This document shows positions 1-12,200 of a stretch of DNA of 64,000 bases, in pieces. The position numbers and the translations under genes were made by a program. Below the pieces are notes generated by a model. The model saw only the letters and a list, made by a program, of their open reading frames with translations, was not told the origin of the DNA and ran no database searches. Origin of the DNA: Sepioteuthis lessoniana (lineage: Eukaryota; Mollusca; Cephalopoda; Myopsida; Loliginidae); contig OY757939.1 of NCBI GenBank assembly GCA_963585895.1, forward strand, positions 32,575,595 through 32,639,594, read 5' to 3'. The first letter of the stretch is position 1. Every line of letters starts with the position of its first letter.

Positions 1-298
1 ATTAAAAAAAAATGTTTTTTTCTTTTTCATTACATTGTTCTTCTTACCTCCCTCCACTCTTATTTATGCTTCACTCTTACTATTTTGTATAAAACAGTGT
101 AGTGTAATAATTTGTATCAGAACATCTTTAGATGAAAAACTTGATCTTAAAATTCTAACAAAAAACAATTATTGAATTTTGATTAAATTTTTGTTACATA
201 TCTAATGAAAGATGAAACCCCCCCCCAATTTTCCTTCCAAATAAGAAAAACTTGCACTCCATAGAAACCTACAAAAAATAATTATACTTTACTAAAGA

Positions 299-300
<2 letters not shown>

Positions 301-328
<28 letters not shown>
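301..328. repeat. (GT)14 microsatellite
   Basis: Uninterrupted GT dinucleotides inside intron 7. Confidence 0.95.
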
Positions 329-331
<3 letters not shown>

Positions 332-589
332 GCTTTCAACCCCCTGGTCCACCTCCAAAGCCTGCTGTGTTAGAAAAACTATATCAAAGTACATTTTGAT
401 TGTGTTGTCATATTTGAAGTCATTTTCCCATCAGGCAATACTAGGTATCTCCACTAGTAAACATAATATATAATCAAATATTTAATCCACTGCATTTGTA
501 TCAGACACATTATGCTGAGCAGAAAACATTAGAAAAGTTTGATAATTACAAAAAAAACAAAAAAACAAAAAAAACCCAAGGATCATTAA

Positions 590-1190
590 ATAAGTTTCCA
601 GACCTTTTTCGTATGGGCACTTTTATTCAGAGTACACACATGAAACTCTAGTCTCCTTCGAAGTAATCTCCTCCGGCTGCAATGCACTTGTTGTACCGTT
701 CCAACAATTTCTGGAACGCCCCATGGAAGTCCTCTTGTGTGAGCATGTCAATGACCTTCGTCACTGCCTCTTTCATCTCCTCAATTGTCTCATAACGACA
801 GCTTCTGAGCTTAGGGAATAACCAAAAGTCACAGGGAGCAAGGCCTGGACTATAGGGAGGGTGATGAAATGTCTTGAAGCCCATCTTGATCAAATAGTCT
901 GTGACAAGGATGGAGTTGTGGACTGGTGCATTGTCCTGCTGGAAATGCCACTGACCCGATTTGAAGAGTGCTGGCCTCTTCCAACAGAATCTCTTCCTGA
1001 ACTCCCTTAAAAGCTCAACATAGTAACCCTAACCCTTTGGCCAATCAACTCTGGTGTATTGACTTCCTTACTCCTCCCACGCTTCTCATCATCCCTCACA
1101 GACTCCCTGGCTTCCTTGAATCTCTTATGCCACTCAAAAACTGATGCTTGATTCATGCAAGATGGTTGAAAAACAGTCTGAAGGTGTATT
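590..1190 (-). mobile_element. Mariner-type transposon remnant, internally deleted
   Basis: On the minus strand, about 1180-1035 reads as the N-terminal DNA-binding part of a mariner transposase (SVFEWHKRFKEARES, GRSKEVNTPELIGQ). It then joins directly, across a stop codon, to the C-terminal catalytic part (about 1026-648: HFQQDNAPVHNS, HHPPYSPGLAPCDFWLFPKL, ending GGDYFEGD). The DN and CDFW blocks carry the second and third catalytic acidic residues known in mariner. The middle of the protein, including the first catalytic Asp, is missing. It cannot code for an active enzyme. I could not define its inverted ends. Confidence 0.85.
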
Positions 1191-1706
1191 CCAATTCCTG
1201 CTGTAGCTGTTCATTTGAACCTAAAATCATAAAAATTGGTCAGTCATCTCATAAGATGTATAGCAATAACTTACTGACTTTTCAAGAGTCTACGACAATC
1301 TTAAATGCCTGTACAAAAAGAGTCTGGAAACTAACTGAATGCACAACATACTTGCACAGTACATCTAGAAGAAAAAAAGATTATATATGAGTGTGATTTG
1401 CCAAAGACTGGACTGTTGCTACTTCAGATCAGTAAAATATCTGTGCATTCTGCCAAACTTACCATACTGTACAGCATATTTACTTGTTAACGTCCAGGAT
1501 TGTATCACTTATGAATTTCACATTTGTTTGATTTACTCTGACAGAAGTTACAAAGAAACACATAAAAAGTCACAGCTAATTATTATACACTTCAAACTTT
1601 TTCTTAAAAAAATATTCTTTTATTATCTTTTATTTTTCTGGGAACGGTGACAGTAAATTTTATAAATCTAATCCAGAGAAGCTTTAAATTAATCTTAACA
1701 AAGTAC

Positions 1707-1816
1707 CTTGCCAGTTTTAGCAAATGCTTCGCCTACTTTTCTGTTACGTCCACCATAACAGGTTGTAATTAAATCAGCCACTCCACAACTTTCCAGGAAG
1801 GTTGCCATCAATGAAT
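1707..1816 (-). CDS. GPD1: GPD1 exon 7 (last exon in window)
   Basis: A 110-nt exon with acceptor TTTCTAG and donor GTACTT at 1701-1706, a weaker donor than the other six. It encodes residues 248-284, including [20 protein letters not shown] and ending AFAKTGK. I searched the remaining 1.7 kb on the minus strand for the expected last exon and did not find it. Confidence 0.92.
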
Positions 1817-2561
1817 CTAGAAACAAAAAAGGATATTTTAAAATGAATAAAAAGGTTATAAATAGATGAGATCACAAGCATTCTAAGAAGTTTAAAACTG
1901 TAGAAAGTTTTGATATATTCTTCATAACCCTACATTATAATGTTCCAATTTTGGATTACAGCAAAAATGGCACAGATTTGCTGAGTATAATAGCATTAAA
2001 ATGCTCTAAGTCATTAAAGCAATTTTCAATCCAAGTGGGAACTTTATATTGAGGGGTCAGCATTTGTGTTTACTCAAATTATAATTTTTCAAGGGAGATA
2101 ACTGTTAAATAATAATAATTATTGAATACTATCAGTAAATAGTATGACAGACCGGGATTTTTAGGCAACGAACTTTGAATTCAAACCCGCAGTACTCTGC
2201 TTGAAAAATAATTGTGTCACATCCTGTCCATTGCAGAGGGGTTGGGTACATATTTTCCTTAATTTATAATTAATTATAATATAAATTCCATAAATTGCAT
2301 GTAACTTTGACAATAAGTTTTATGGCTATCAAAAGATAAATCATTAAAAATTTGCATAATATAAGAGGAAAGCAAAAGTTAAATTTATCCTTTAAATACT
2401 TTAAAGTAATTTATTTTAGAGCCATTCATTTTTTTAAAAATTTATCAGTGTTAGTAGCAGATGCTGTCAAAAAAATGAAGTAATTAAATGTCACTTCACA
2501 ACCTTGTATCATCTTTACTTCTATAAAATTGCAATATTCCTCTATTAATAAATAATAAACA

Positions 2562-2599
<38 letters not shown>

Positions 2600-4927
2600 A
2601 AAAAAAGAAAAAAAAAAGGAAGAAACATACTGTTGTAAAACACTTTACAGAATTTAATCATTTCCATGAGGCCCAATCGGATAACAGCTGCCTTTGTATT
2701 ATCACCATAGCCAAGACCATCGCTTATACCAGCCCCAACAGCCACAATATTCTGTTGAAATAAAGAGGGGAAAAAATTAAATTAAAAAGTGATATACACT
2801 TGATACAAAATGAAATTTAGTAAATTTTTTTGATAGTGTCTTTTTCATAAGTTGAGTAAAAAAAATTCAACTGAAAATTAATAATAGTGATTCAAGAAGT
2901 TAACATTTTTTTAAATATTTAGATTGGAAAAAAAAACAAAAAAAAAAAACAACAAAAAAAAAACTTAACCAACCAAACACTTCCCTTAGTTCTAATCAGT
3001 TTTGAATGATTGGCCAATTAAAAACATGAGCAGAGTTTTAAATAAATAAATAAAAAACAGATGTATAAAAATGATGAGCAATCTTAGTATTAGAGAAATT
3101 AGTCCTCTACCATATTGTATAAATACTTTTGATATCTTTTGAAAATTTTTTCTTAACCTAAAAAAAAAAACCAATAACCATACTGACTGAGAAAATTGAA
3201 CTAAAATATTGACCCTGTAGATGAATAAAGTAGGATATGTATAAATATATGTGAGTAGATTAAAACAGTTTTATTTATTAGAATTACTTTTATTTATAGC
3301 AAAGGGACAAGGCAGAAAAACCAATAATATTTGTTAATTTTTACTCATCATTTAATATTCAGAAAGTATTAAACATAAACAAGAATATGCAGAGCATCAT
3401 GAAGTTTTCAATATTTTATAAGTGCAAAATTATTCAACTATTGTTGTTATTTTTTGAGAGCCCAGGCCACATATTTGTCTAATCATTTATCTTGGTAAAT
3501 AAATAAATCTTGGTAATCAATAATATCTAATAAGTCTGTTTTTTATTAGAAAACTAAAATGGCTTAGTTTTTAACACTTACTTTAAGAGCACCACAAATC
3601 TCAACTGTGTTGTTATCTTCCACCACTACAATCCGGAAATAATCTGTATGGAAGCAATCTTTTAAAACTTGCCCCATTTCTTTATTCTTACAACCTGTAA
3701 CAGAAAAATTAAGAGTGAATAAAAAATACAATAAAATCATAATTTAATAATTATATATCATTTTGTTTGACATTGGCATAATGGTTAGAGTGTTCGCCAA
3801 TGGCCCAGGAGACCTGGGTTCAACCCAGGTCGAATCATACCAAAGACTCAAAAAATGACACTTGATGCTACCTTGCTTAACACTCAGCATTATAAGGTAA
3901 GGATCCAGGGTAAAGTGGATCAATCCAAGGAAAGGAGTCGTGCTTTCCCCTACACCTTGGTGTAGTAGCTATTGAAAAGGGAGCCTTCAGGTCACCCTCG
4001 ACTACGGTTGCCAACTTTATTTTTACTTACTTATGTTCAACAGATTTACTTCAGAAAGGAGAGGAGATAACTCTTCATTCATAAAATGATTTTTACAGCA
4101 TGTAAACCCTTTTTGGGTTATGTAATGTAGAAGTCAGTTTCACCCACCAAATGATTATATGATTTAACATCTTATTATAATAATAATAATAATAATAATA
4201 ACAACAGTATTGATACAGGGATTGGAGGACTTGGAAATAAGAGGACAAGAAGTGACCATCCAAATGACAGCATTATTAAGATTGGCCAGAATACTAAGAA
4301 GAGTCCTGGAAACTTGAGGAGACTTGCTGTCACTGAAAATTCAGTGAGAAACAATCAGCTAACACTGGTGGGAAAAAAAATCAAAAGAGTAAAATAACAA
4401 TACAAATCTATTTGACCCATAGATGGGATCCACCTGGGAATAATGGCTATCAAGGCATGACAATATATTCCGCAGAGTTCCAGAACTGGAGTCTCACCAT
4501 CAGATCCAGTTTAATGTCATAAGCAGAACATGTCTATGTAAAGGTCATTAGTTTACTTTTTAAAGCATTTTTTTTCTTTTGTACAACTTAAAAAAAAAAA
4601 AAAAAAAATTGACACAAACTGACTTTTCTCCTAAAAAGGAATTAGAGTTGAAATCAATTTGATATTTTCCCATAAATTTACTTGAAATTATAATATTGAC
4701 GACAAAAACTGAATTTTCATGGAAATTTTATCTTCTCACAAATTATCATTTCTTTTTAAAACCACACACACACACTTAGGGGCCCGAGATAGCAGTTTAT
4801 GGAATTTAGGTAAATTCATTGTGTGGTAAATTCCCCATATTGTAAATTCATCATACCAGATTAATTGCTCTTTTTGCCAATGGCCCGGAAGACCAGGGTT
4901 TAATCCCAGGTCAAGTCACACCAAAGA

Positions 4928-4967
<40 letters not shown>

Positions 4968-7900
4968 TACTTGATACTTCCTTGCTTAACACTCAGCATT
5001 ATAAAGTATGCATCAAGGGTAAAGTGGAGTAATCCAGGGGAAGGAGTAGCGCTCTCCCCTACACCTCGGTGTAGTAGCTATTGAAAAGGGAGTCTTTGGG
5101 TCGCCCTCAACTATGGTCACCAACTTTACTTTATAAAGGGTTTCCAAAACCCTTTGGCCTATTTTATTAAATTCTTAATGGTAATGATTAAATGCTGAAT
5201 GTTGCTGTGATGAATCTACTGTCAAGAGATTTACCTCAAGATGAATTTTTGTAGACATACATTTTATGTAATTAAGTCTAGTAAATCAAAATCAGGATTT
5301 TCTTTTTAATGTTAGTATACAGATATAGATTTATTATTTCTTTATGAAATTCTCCATTGAATTATCTATAAAAAAAAAAAAAAAAAAAAAATTTAGTAAA
5401 AATCATCCTGTGGCATCTTTATAAAATAAAAATACGGAAACTTTTTAGTAATATATCGCATAATTTGAAATGTTTTTAAACGTAATTTTGTCTATTAAAT
5501 GAGTACCAAAATTTTTTTTATTAAACTCTGATAATTAGCTGATTTTTTTGTTGAATTTTTAAAATTGGCATAAATTTAAATTCAAACATCTCAAACAGAC
5601 CAATGCGACCCAAGTACTAACAAGTACTAGCACCTAAGGTCAATGGAGCTGAGAGTAATCGTAATGAAGAGTGAATCCACCCTCCCCAGATCACATGTCT
5701 ATGTGAATTTTAAAAATACACACAAAAAAAAAAAAAAAAAAAAAAAAAATCAAGTAATTATCAAATTTTAATGTCAATGTTCACATACCTACTTATCATA
5801 CTTGTATTAAAAGTTCCATTAAAAAAAAACAAAAAAAACCTCCATTATACTTTCTTTTGATCTTCTATCAGGTCAGAACTAATATGATTTGTCTTTTTGT
5901 AAGGTCAAGAAATATTTTGTACTCTAAAGTAAACTCATATATCTGGTCACAGATAGCAGTTTTGACCCTACATTGATCTGTGTTGGTATTAAATTACCAT
6001 CTATTCCATGTTTATCCTCAAATGAAGTTACTATTATAGGCTAATTTTCAATCCCACAGGGTCCAATCATTGGACCACTCAGGAGAAAGAACACAACCAA
6101 GATATTGTTAATAGATTCTGATTTACCTTTTTTCTTATAATGATGGCCTATTCTGACTTGATTTATTTCTAAGGTCCCCTCAAAGCCATTATTACTTGGG
6201 TGAGTCTAAAGTTTTGTAGTGTTTTGGTACAAACTAGTTTGCTGCATGTATATCATGTGACTGAAGCAGTTCAAGTTGTGGAAGGTACCTGCTGTGTTTG
6301 GTAATATCACAGTAGTTAGTGTGTTAACACTTTGTGCATTTCTTTATTGTGTGTGGTTTGAAAGCCAAATAGATGAATGTGCAATTTGGGCACTTGTGCT
6401 TTATCAATTTGAATTGGGCCAAATTGCTGCAGAAATAAACAAAAACATTAGTTGTGTGAAAGGTGAACATGCAGTTGATAACAATACAGTAATCAGTTGG
6501 TTGAAAAAAATTTCGCTTAGGTTGCAAGAACTTTGACAATCAGGCAAGGTCAGGTAGGCCTAAAACCATGGATTCCAAGTTCATGCTTCAAGCCACAGAG
6601 GTAAATTTAGTTAGTAGCATTCAGAGAGCATCAGGCGAGCTTAGCATATCACAGTCAGTATGGTTTGTCACCTTTACCTCAACAAAAGCATACAGAGTTG
6701 CTGAATTGTGTCTCATATTAACAAAATATTGCAAAACTTTATTCTATTTACATTTATTTTAAAACACACAAGTTGTAGTTTGGGTGGGTTTTATCAACCA
6801 TTGTCGATTATTTAATGCCAAATTCTCTTTATACATATTACAATTTGTAGACGCATCATCATCATGTTGTGTTGCTAGCACAGATTTCCCTGACTCTCAC
6901 CATCTGTCTGTCCTCTATTGCTTCCGGCTGGTCTTCCAGGCTACATCCTGTGTCTGTACAAAGCTGTTGTAGATAAGTTCTATCTGGTCGTCCTACACTT
7001 GTGCATCCCTGTGAAGGGGTCCATAGGAGAACATTGCTTATTAGTTTGTCCTTGCTCCTCCAGCAGTGTCCCACATGTCTTGTTCGTCTAATTTGGACAG
7101 TCTTTGAGATAGGTAGCAGGTGATCATACAACTGCTGTTTGGTGGGATGTTGCTTCCAACATTTGTTTAATATAGCTCTTATCTTTGTGCAATTTTTCTC
7201 TATATGCTTAGTCAGCATCCAAGTAGTGCATCCATATAGTAATATGGACATGACAGCTGACCATTGTTATTATTGTAAACGCATAGTTTGTAGATAACAT
7301 TTTTAAACAAGCCAGAGCTCATTTGTTTGCATACAGTTAAAATGGTTATTCATATGACTTGTAAGTCAATAGTTTGTATGTAATTTTATTTTTGAATGAG
7401 TCAGAGTTTGTTTGCATACAAGTATTACTATTGTTTGCACACAGTTAAATAGTTCCAAATATTCAAACACAAATACTTCTCTTTAGTATTAATCATTTGT
7501 TTACATTTGTTTCCAATATTTTAACACTAACAATTCAATTTAGCACAGAGTTTCAAGTATTGCAAATCAATACTAATAGTTCTATTCAACATTACTCATT
7601 TGTTAGCAATATTTGGAACCATTAAACTATGTATCACTAACAACTCAATTAAACATCAGTCATTTGTTTACACAGATAAAGAGTTCTATTTGCAATGATT
7701 TAATGTCATTTGTTTGAATACAGTTTAAATGTCAAACAGTTTGACTCATAAGTAGTACCCTATCAGATGCTCGGGGTTAGAGTGGACCTGGGAACAATGA
7801 AGATAAAATTTCTAGAAAATATAAATGCACAGTTGTAGTAGTATAATCTATAAATGTAAAAGCTACTAATAATGTGTACTTTACTGCACTCCACCCCAGT

Positions 7901-8907
7901 TTAAATATGCCTGTCTGGACATAATACATATTAGGTAAGTAAACCATTGTAATATTAAATATATGTGTTGTTGAAATCAACACAATGAAAGGATTATGAC
8001 AAGGTGTTTTATCATCCAATAATCAAATTAGTGAGGCTCATTAAAACATTTCTATCACTCCCCAACATAATTCCTTTCATGTGTGTCCCCCTCCAAATGT
8101 GATATGACAGATTGATTGCGTGATTTTAACATTTGTCTAGGGTTATTTTATGCCAAGAGATTAGGGAATCACATTTATATTCACATTTTTGTGTAGTTGT
8201 TTAGGAGTTTCTTTCTTTCTTTTTTGCATACAGTTGTACGATTTCATATATTCCTATCTAATTCACAATTATATAGTTTCAAGTTATTATTTTCTATTTA
8301 ACAATAATCATTTGTTTATCCCCAGTTATATAGTTTCAAATAATTAATAATAATCCCTAGTAAACAATTATAGCTCCCAATAACTATTCTTAATACAAAT
8401 AATTTGTACACACAGTTATGATATCAAGTATTCCTATCTTATACAAATAATTTTTAAATAGATCTATTTGACTCATAGATGGGCTCCTAAAAGATACAAC
8501 TCTAGGTCAGAGTGGAACTGGGAGTAATGTCAATTAAGATGTGACTATACTCCTCAGAGCCGTAGAAGTAGAGCTTTGCAACTGAATACAGTTTAATATT
8601 ATACTCAGGACACTGATGTGTGAGGAGTGGTTTCCATGACTCCTGGTTGAGAATTTATCATTCATATTTAAGAAAAGTTGTTAAATTATAATGACAGCCT
8701 TAAGCATAATTTTACTAGATAATGTTTTGTTGGTTTTCCCCCAGTCTGCTAAATAGCTGAACCATGGTTTGGTTTCTTTGTTCAATGGCATATCAACCTT
8801 TGTGGGTTATTTAATGCCAAAGCCATCTTTCTAGAAGAACAGTAGTGGTACTATTTAACCTATAGCTGGGAAGTTGAAACATGGCCGTCTGAAAATATTG
8901 CGCGCGC

Positions 8908-8956
<49 letters not shown>

Positions 8957-9190
8957 CACACACACACACACACACTAGAGTATCATTCAATACTATTTCT
9001 TAACTTTTGCAGCTGGAAATTGTAAGTGTACCAGTTGGCCTAGGGCCTGGCCAACTATTTACATACAAAAAGTTTGTATTGTGTGTATTTTGTAACCCAC
9101 TAATATTAAGCTAAGATTTAGCCCTCAGAAAGTTGCATGATACACTAGTATATATGGAAGCAAAGTGGAAGCAGACCACTGTAATGCTTG

Positions 9191-9233
<43 letters not shown>

Positions 9234-12200
9234 AAATTAATAGTGTAGTGGCCAATGAAAATACTTTTGTCCCCTCCCACAGGGGACATGTGATCCCTGG
9301 CTGAGAATGAATAGTATACATTAATAAATGATTGGTTAGTAGGTTTGTTATGATAGAGAAATAGCTGATTAACATTTTCAAATCAAGGTTTTAAGTTGGC
9401 TTACCAATAGTCGATTCACAATAATTTGCTTCAGCTACTTCATTGGCAATGTTTGCCCCCATCAACACAGCACAAGAGATGTTTAATTCTGTTTCAATCA
9501 CTTCAGAAATAAGACGGATACCACCTTCTTTTTTTACTTCAAACCCCTTGTGAAATAAAAGAAAGTTGATCAGACATCATGAATATAAAAAGTAATAATG
9601 GTAATTTTTTTTTCAAATGAAAATTGAAGAGGATTGGATGTTATTCATATCAAACTTTTGATAGAAGAGTAACTTACCTTAATTAAAGATACACCAACTG
9701 CACTGTTCTTTATTGTACCTTTTAATGATGTACAAATTCCCCTAACAAACTGATGAGGGACGACAAAGATCAAAACATCTGCATCAGCAGCAGCTTCTTT
9801 TACATCGGGAATGGCAATCTGGAATTGAAAGTAGAGTGAATAATTATATATATAATTAATAAAAAAAAAAAAAAAAAAGAAGACATTGTTGACATTGTAG
9901 TTTCTGGTTTTAATTTGGGTCTTGCTTACTCGAGTCCCTAGTTTCTCACCTTCAACATTTAATGAGATTTATTATTTCCCAATATCAGTAAAAATGCAAT
10001 AGGTAAACTGCTATTCACAAAGCTTTTGGTAGTCCAAGAAGCATTTTTACCCTCTAACCCACGGCTTCTGTTTGACCCTATGTTGTATTGGGGTAAGGAA
10101 GAGATACAGTGAAATAAAGGGTAAATCATTTATTAACTGAAGTAATACAGTCCAACAAATATTATAAGTCTTGTGCTGTGGGTGTTACGTCCAAAGTTGG
10201 TCTTACCGAGATCTTGCAGGACCCCTGTGCTAAAGAAACACGAAGTCTTTTATACATCCGCAATACTTGAAGTCACATGGTACAAGGCACTATACAACAC
10301 CCTAATAGATTTTTTTTGTGTTTGTATATTTATATGTGGAGTTCAATATGATTGTTTGTAGATTAGTTAATTTAGTTTCTACTACAAGTAGGAGCATAAC
10401 CATGAATTGGGGTGTGGGGTGCCAATGGGATGCTTGGTCCCTTGAGGAAACCCTTCAACATTTAGTGAAATAAACTATTTTGCACTCACCCCTCTATCAT
10501 ATATTAGGTAGGCATTTTAAAATAGTTGTAAAAAATAAGCAAAGTAAAATTAAGCTACACCCAACTTTTGTTTCTTGAAGCTTCCTATCATTTGGTAGCT
10601 CCAATGACTATAGATAAATCAAAAATAATAATTAAAAAAAAAAAAAAATTATTTAACACATTAATTTCTAAATGTTCTTGTTAGTGCACTAAATCTAACT
10701 CTTCTTTATTAATAACATGTAACAATTATTATTACAATGAAATGTTCCAATCAAAATTTTCTTAACTGTATCAAGCTAAGAACATATTGGTCTACTCTTG
10801 TATGCTAGTAGAATCAAACTCAATCTCTTGCTAATATTTTATACCAATGAAGGACCAATAGAAATGTTTCCCAAACTTTTCAGACTGCCACCCCCTTGGT
10901 GCTCAGATCACACTTTTTTGTGGACATGAGTTGTTTTATATTTGCAGTAAACCTAAGTCTATGATCCTATCTATCTAGAGTCTAGATAGATAGGATTACA
11001 GACTTTTACTACTCCACAATGATACCCTTATGTAATAATAGTGGTGGCTGTAATTAACTTTAAAATCAATGTAAATTTTAACAATCATTTTGCTTATAAA
11101 AAGGTACATTATTAATTTGATTCAAAAAGGAATAATTATTATTATATTCATTAATATCCACTCATTCAAGCTCACTGGGGGAAAATTTTCTAGTAATTTC
11201 TTTTTGTGATTCAAACTAATTAGACACTCAAACTCATTGCAATTAAAAAAAAAAAAAAAATTGGTCTGCTTGGTGATTTGTTGTTTATAACGCTAACTGT
11301 TCTGGAAATGGGTGATCATTCTACATTGGAAGGGGGGTGGAAGAGAGAGAGAGAGAGAGAGAGAAAGAAAAGAAAAAAAAAAGTAAACGCCCCCACCCTT
11401 CCTCTTTGAATTGAACAGGTGCACAAATAGAATTTTACCATCTGATCAAAATAAGAATTAACAAAATGGCACACATTTTTTTTATTTTTTATTTTTATTA
11501 TTATTATTGAGGTGATACTTGTGGCTGATTACCAGTCAAAAATTTTGGAAGATTTGGTTCCAACTTTGACGTTTTCAGCACTAATCAACTAATTAAAGAA
11601 GTACCCTAACATAATCGAATTTGACAGCAATTTTTCAGTATTGTTCTTCTCTTATATATACATCTCAGATGATACATAAATTTGCCCAGTACCCCTTTAA
11701 ACACCCACTGTGAAATAATTTTAGTCACTGCTGCCACATAATTCTTAATAATTCTAATGGATGATACAGACCCTATTAGGAAACACTGATGTAGAGAGAA
11801 CAGTTCTCTATAAGTGATACAATGAGAAGTATAATACTTCTTATTCAAAGTTTTATTCATTTCATATAAAGTAGACATTTACACAAATTGAGTATTCAGG
11901 ATTTTTTCCAAGTATTTCACGAATCATAAAAAGTAAGAGCCTTTTTCTAGGTCAGATTTAAGAGTAAAGAATTAAGTTTCTTGTCATAAGCTTTACCAAC
12001 CTAGTTTTAACTTGACAACATCCTTCACTTAATATACATTTAGCTTTCTTAGGTTTTCTTTTCCCCTTCTTTAATTTACTTTGCATACATATTTTCACTT
12101 AGAACCATTATTTAAATGTAATAGTACAAATATTTTATGACGAATATCAAATTTTGCATTTGTTCTGACAAAATATTTAAAGATAACTATGAAGAATTAT

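Larger units (their letters stand above)
1..1706 (-). other. GPD1 intron 7 (partial)
   Basis: Intronic DNA after exon 7. It holds a (GT)n tract at 301-328 and an internally deleted mariner element at about 590-1190. The remainder is AT-rich with no coding signal I can support. Confidence 0.75.
1817..2630 (-). other. GPD1 intron 6
   Basis: The intron contains a copy of dispersed family R5 from about 1925, split by the 3' half of an S2 SINE at about 2125-2255, and an AT dinucleotide tract at about 2564-2593 close to exon 6. Confidence 0.8.
3695..9404 (-). other. GPD1 intron 4
   Basis: A 5.7-kb intron carrying two S1 SINEs, fragments of R-type tails (about 4404-4535 and 5600-5710), a mariner MITE (6207-6741), a long R1 with a nested LINE (6781-7800), an R2 (8125-8625), an R3 head (8757-8885) and compound dinucleotide tracts at 8901-8975 and 9192-9231. 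Confidence 0.8.

Noticed and set aside
3768..3860. A tRNA gene
   Set aside because: A- and B-box-like words are present, but the full cloverleaf and discriminator end are absent, and the unit recurs with a SINE body.
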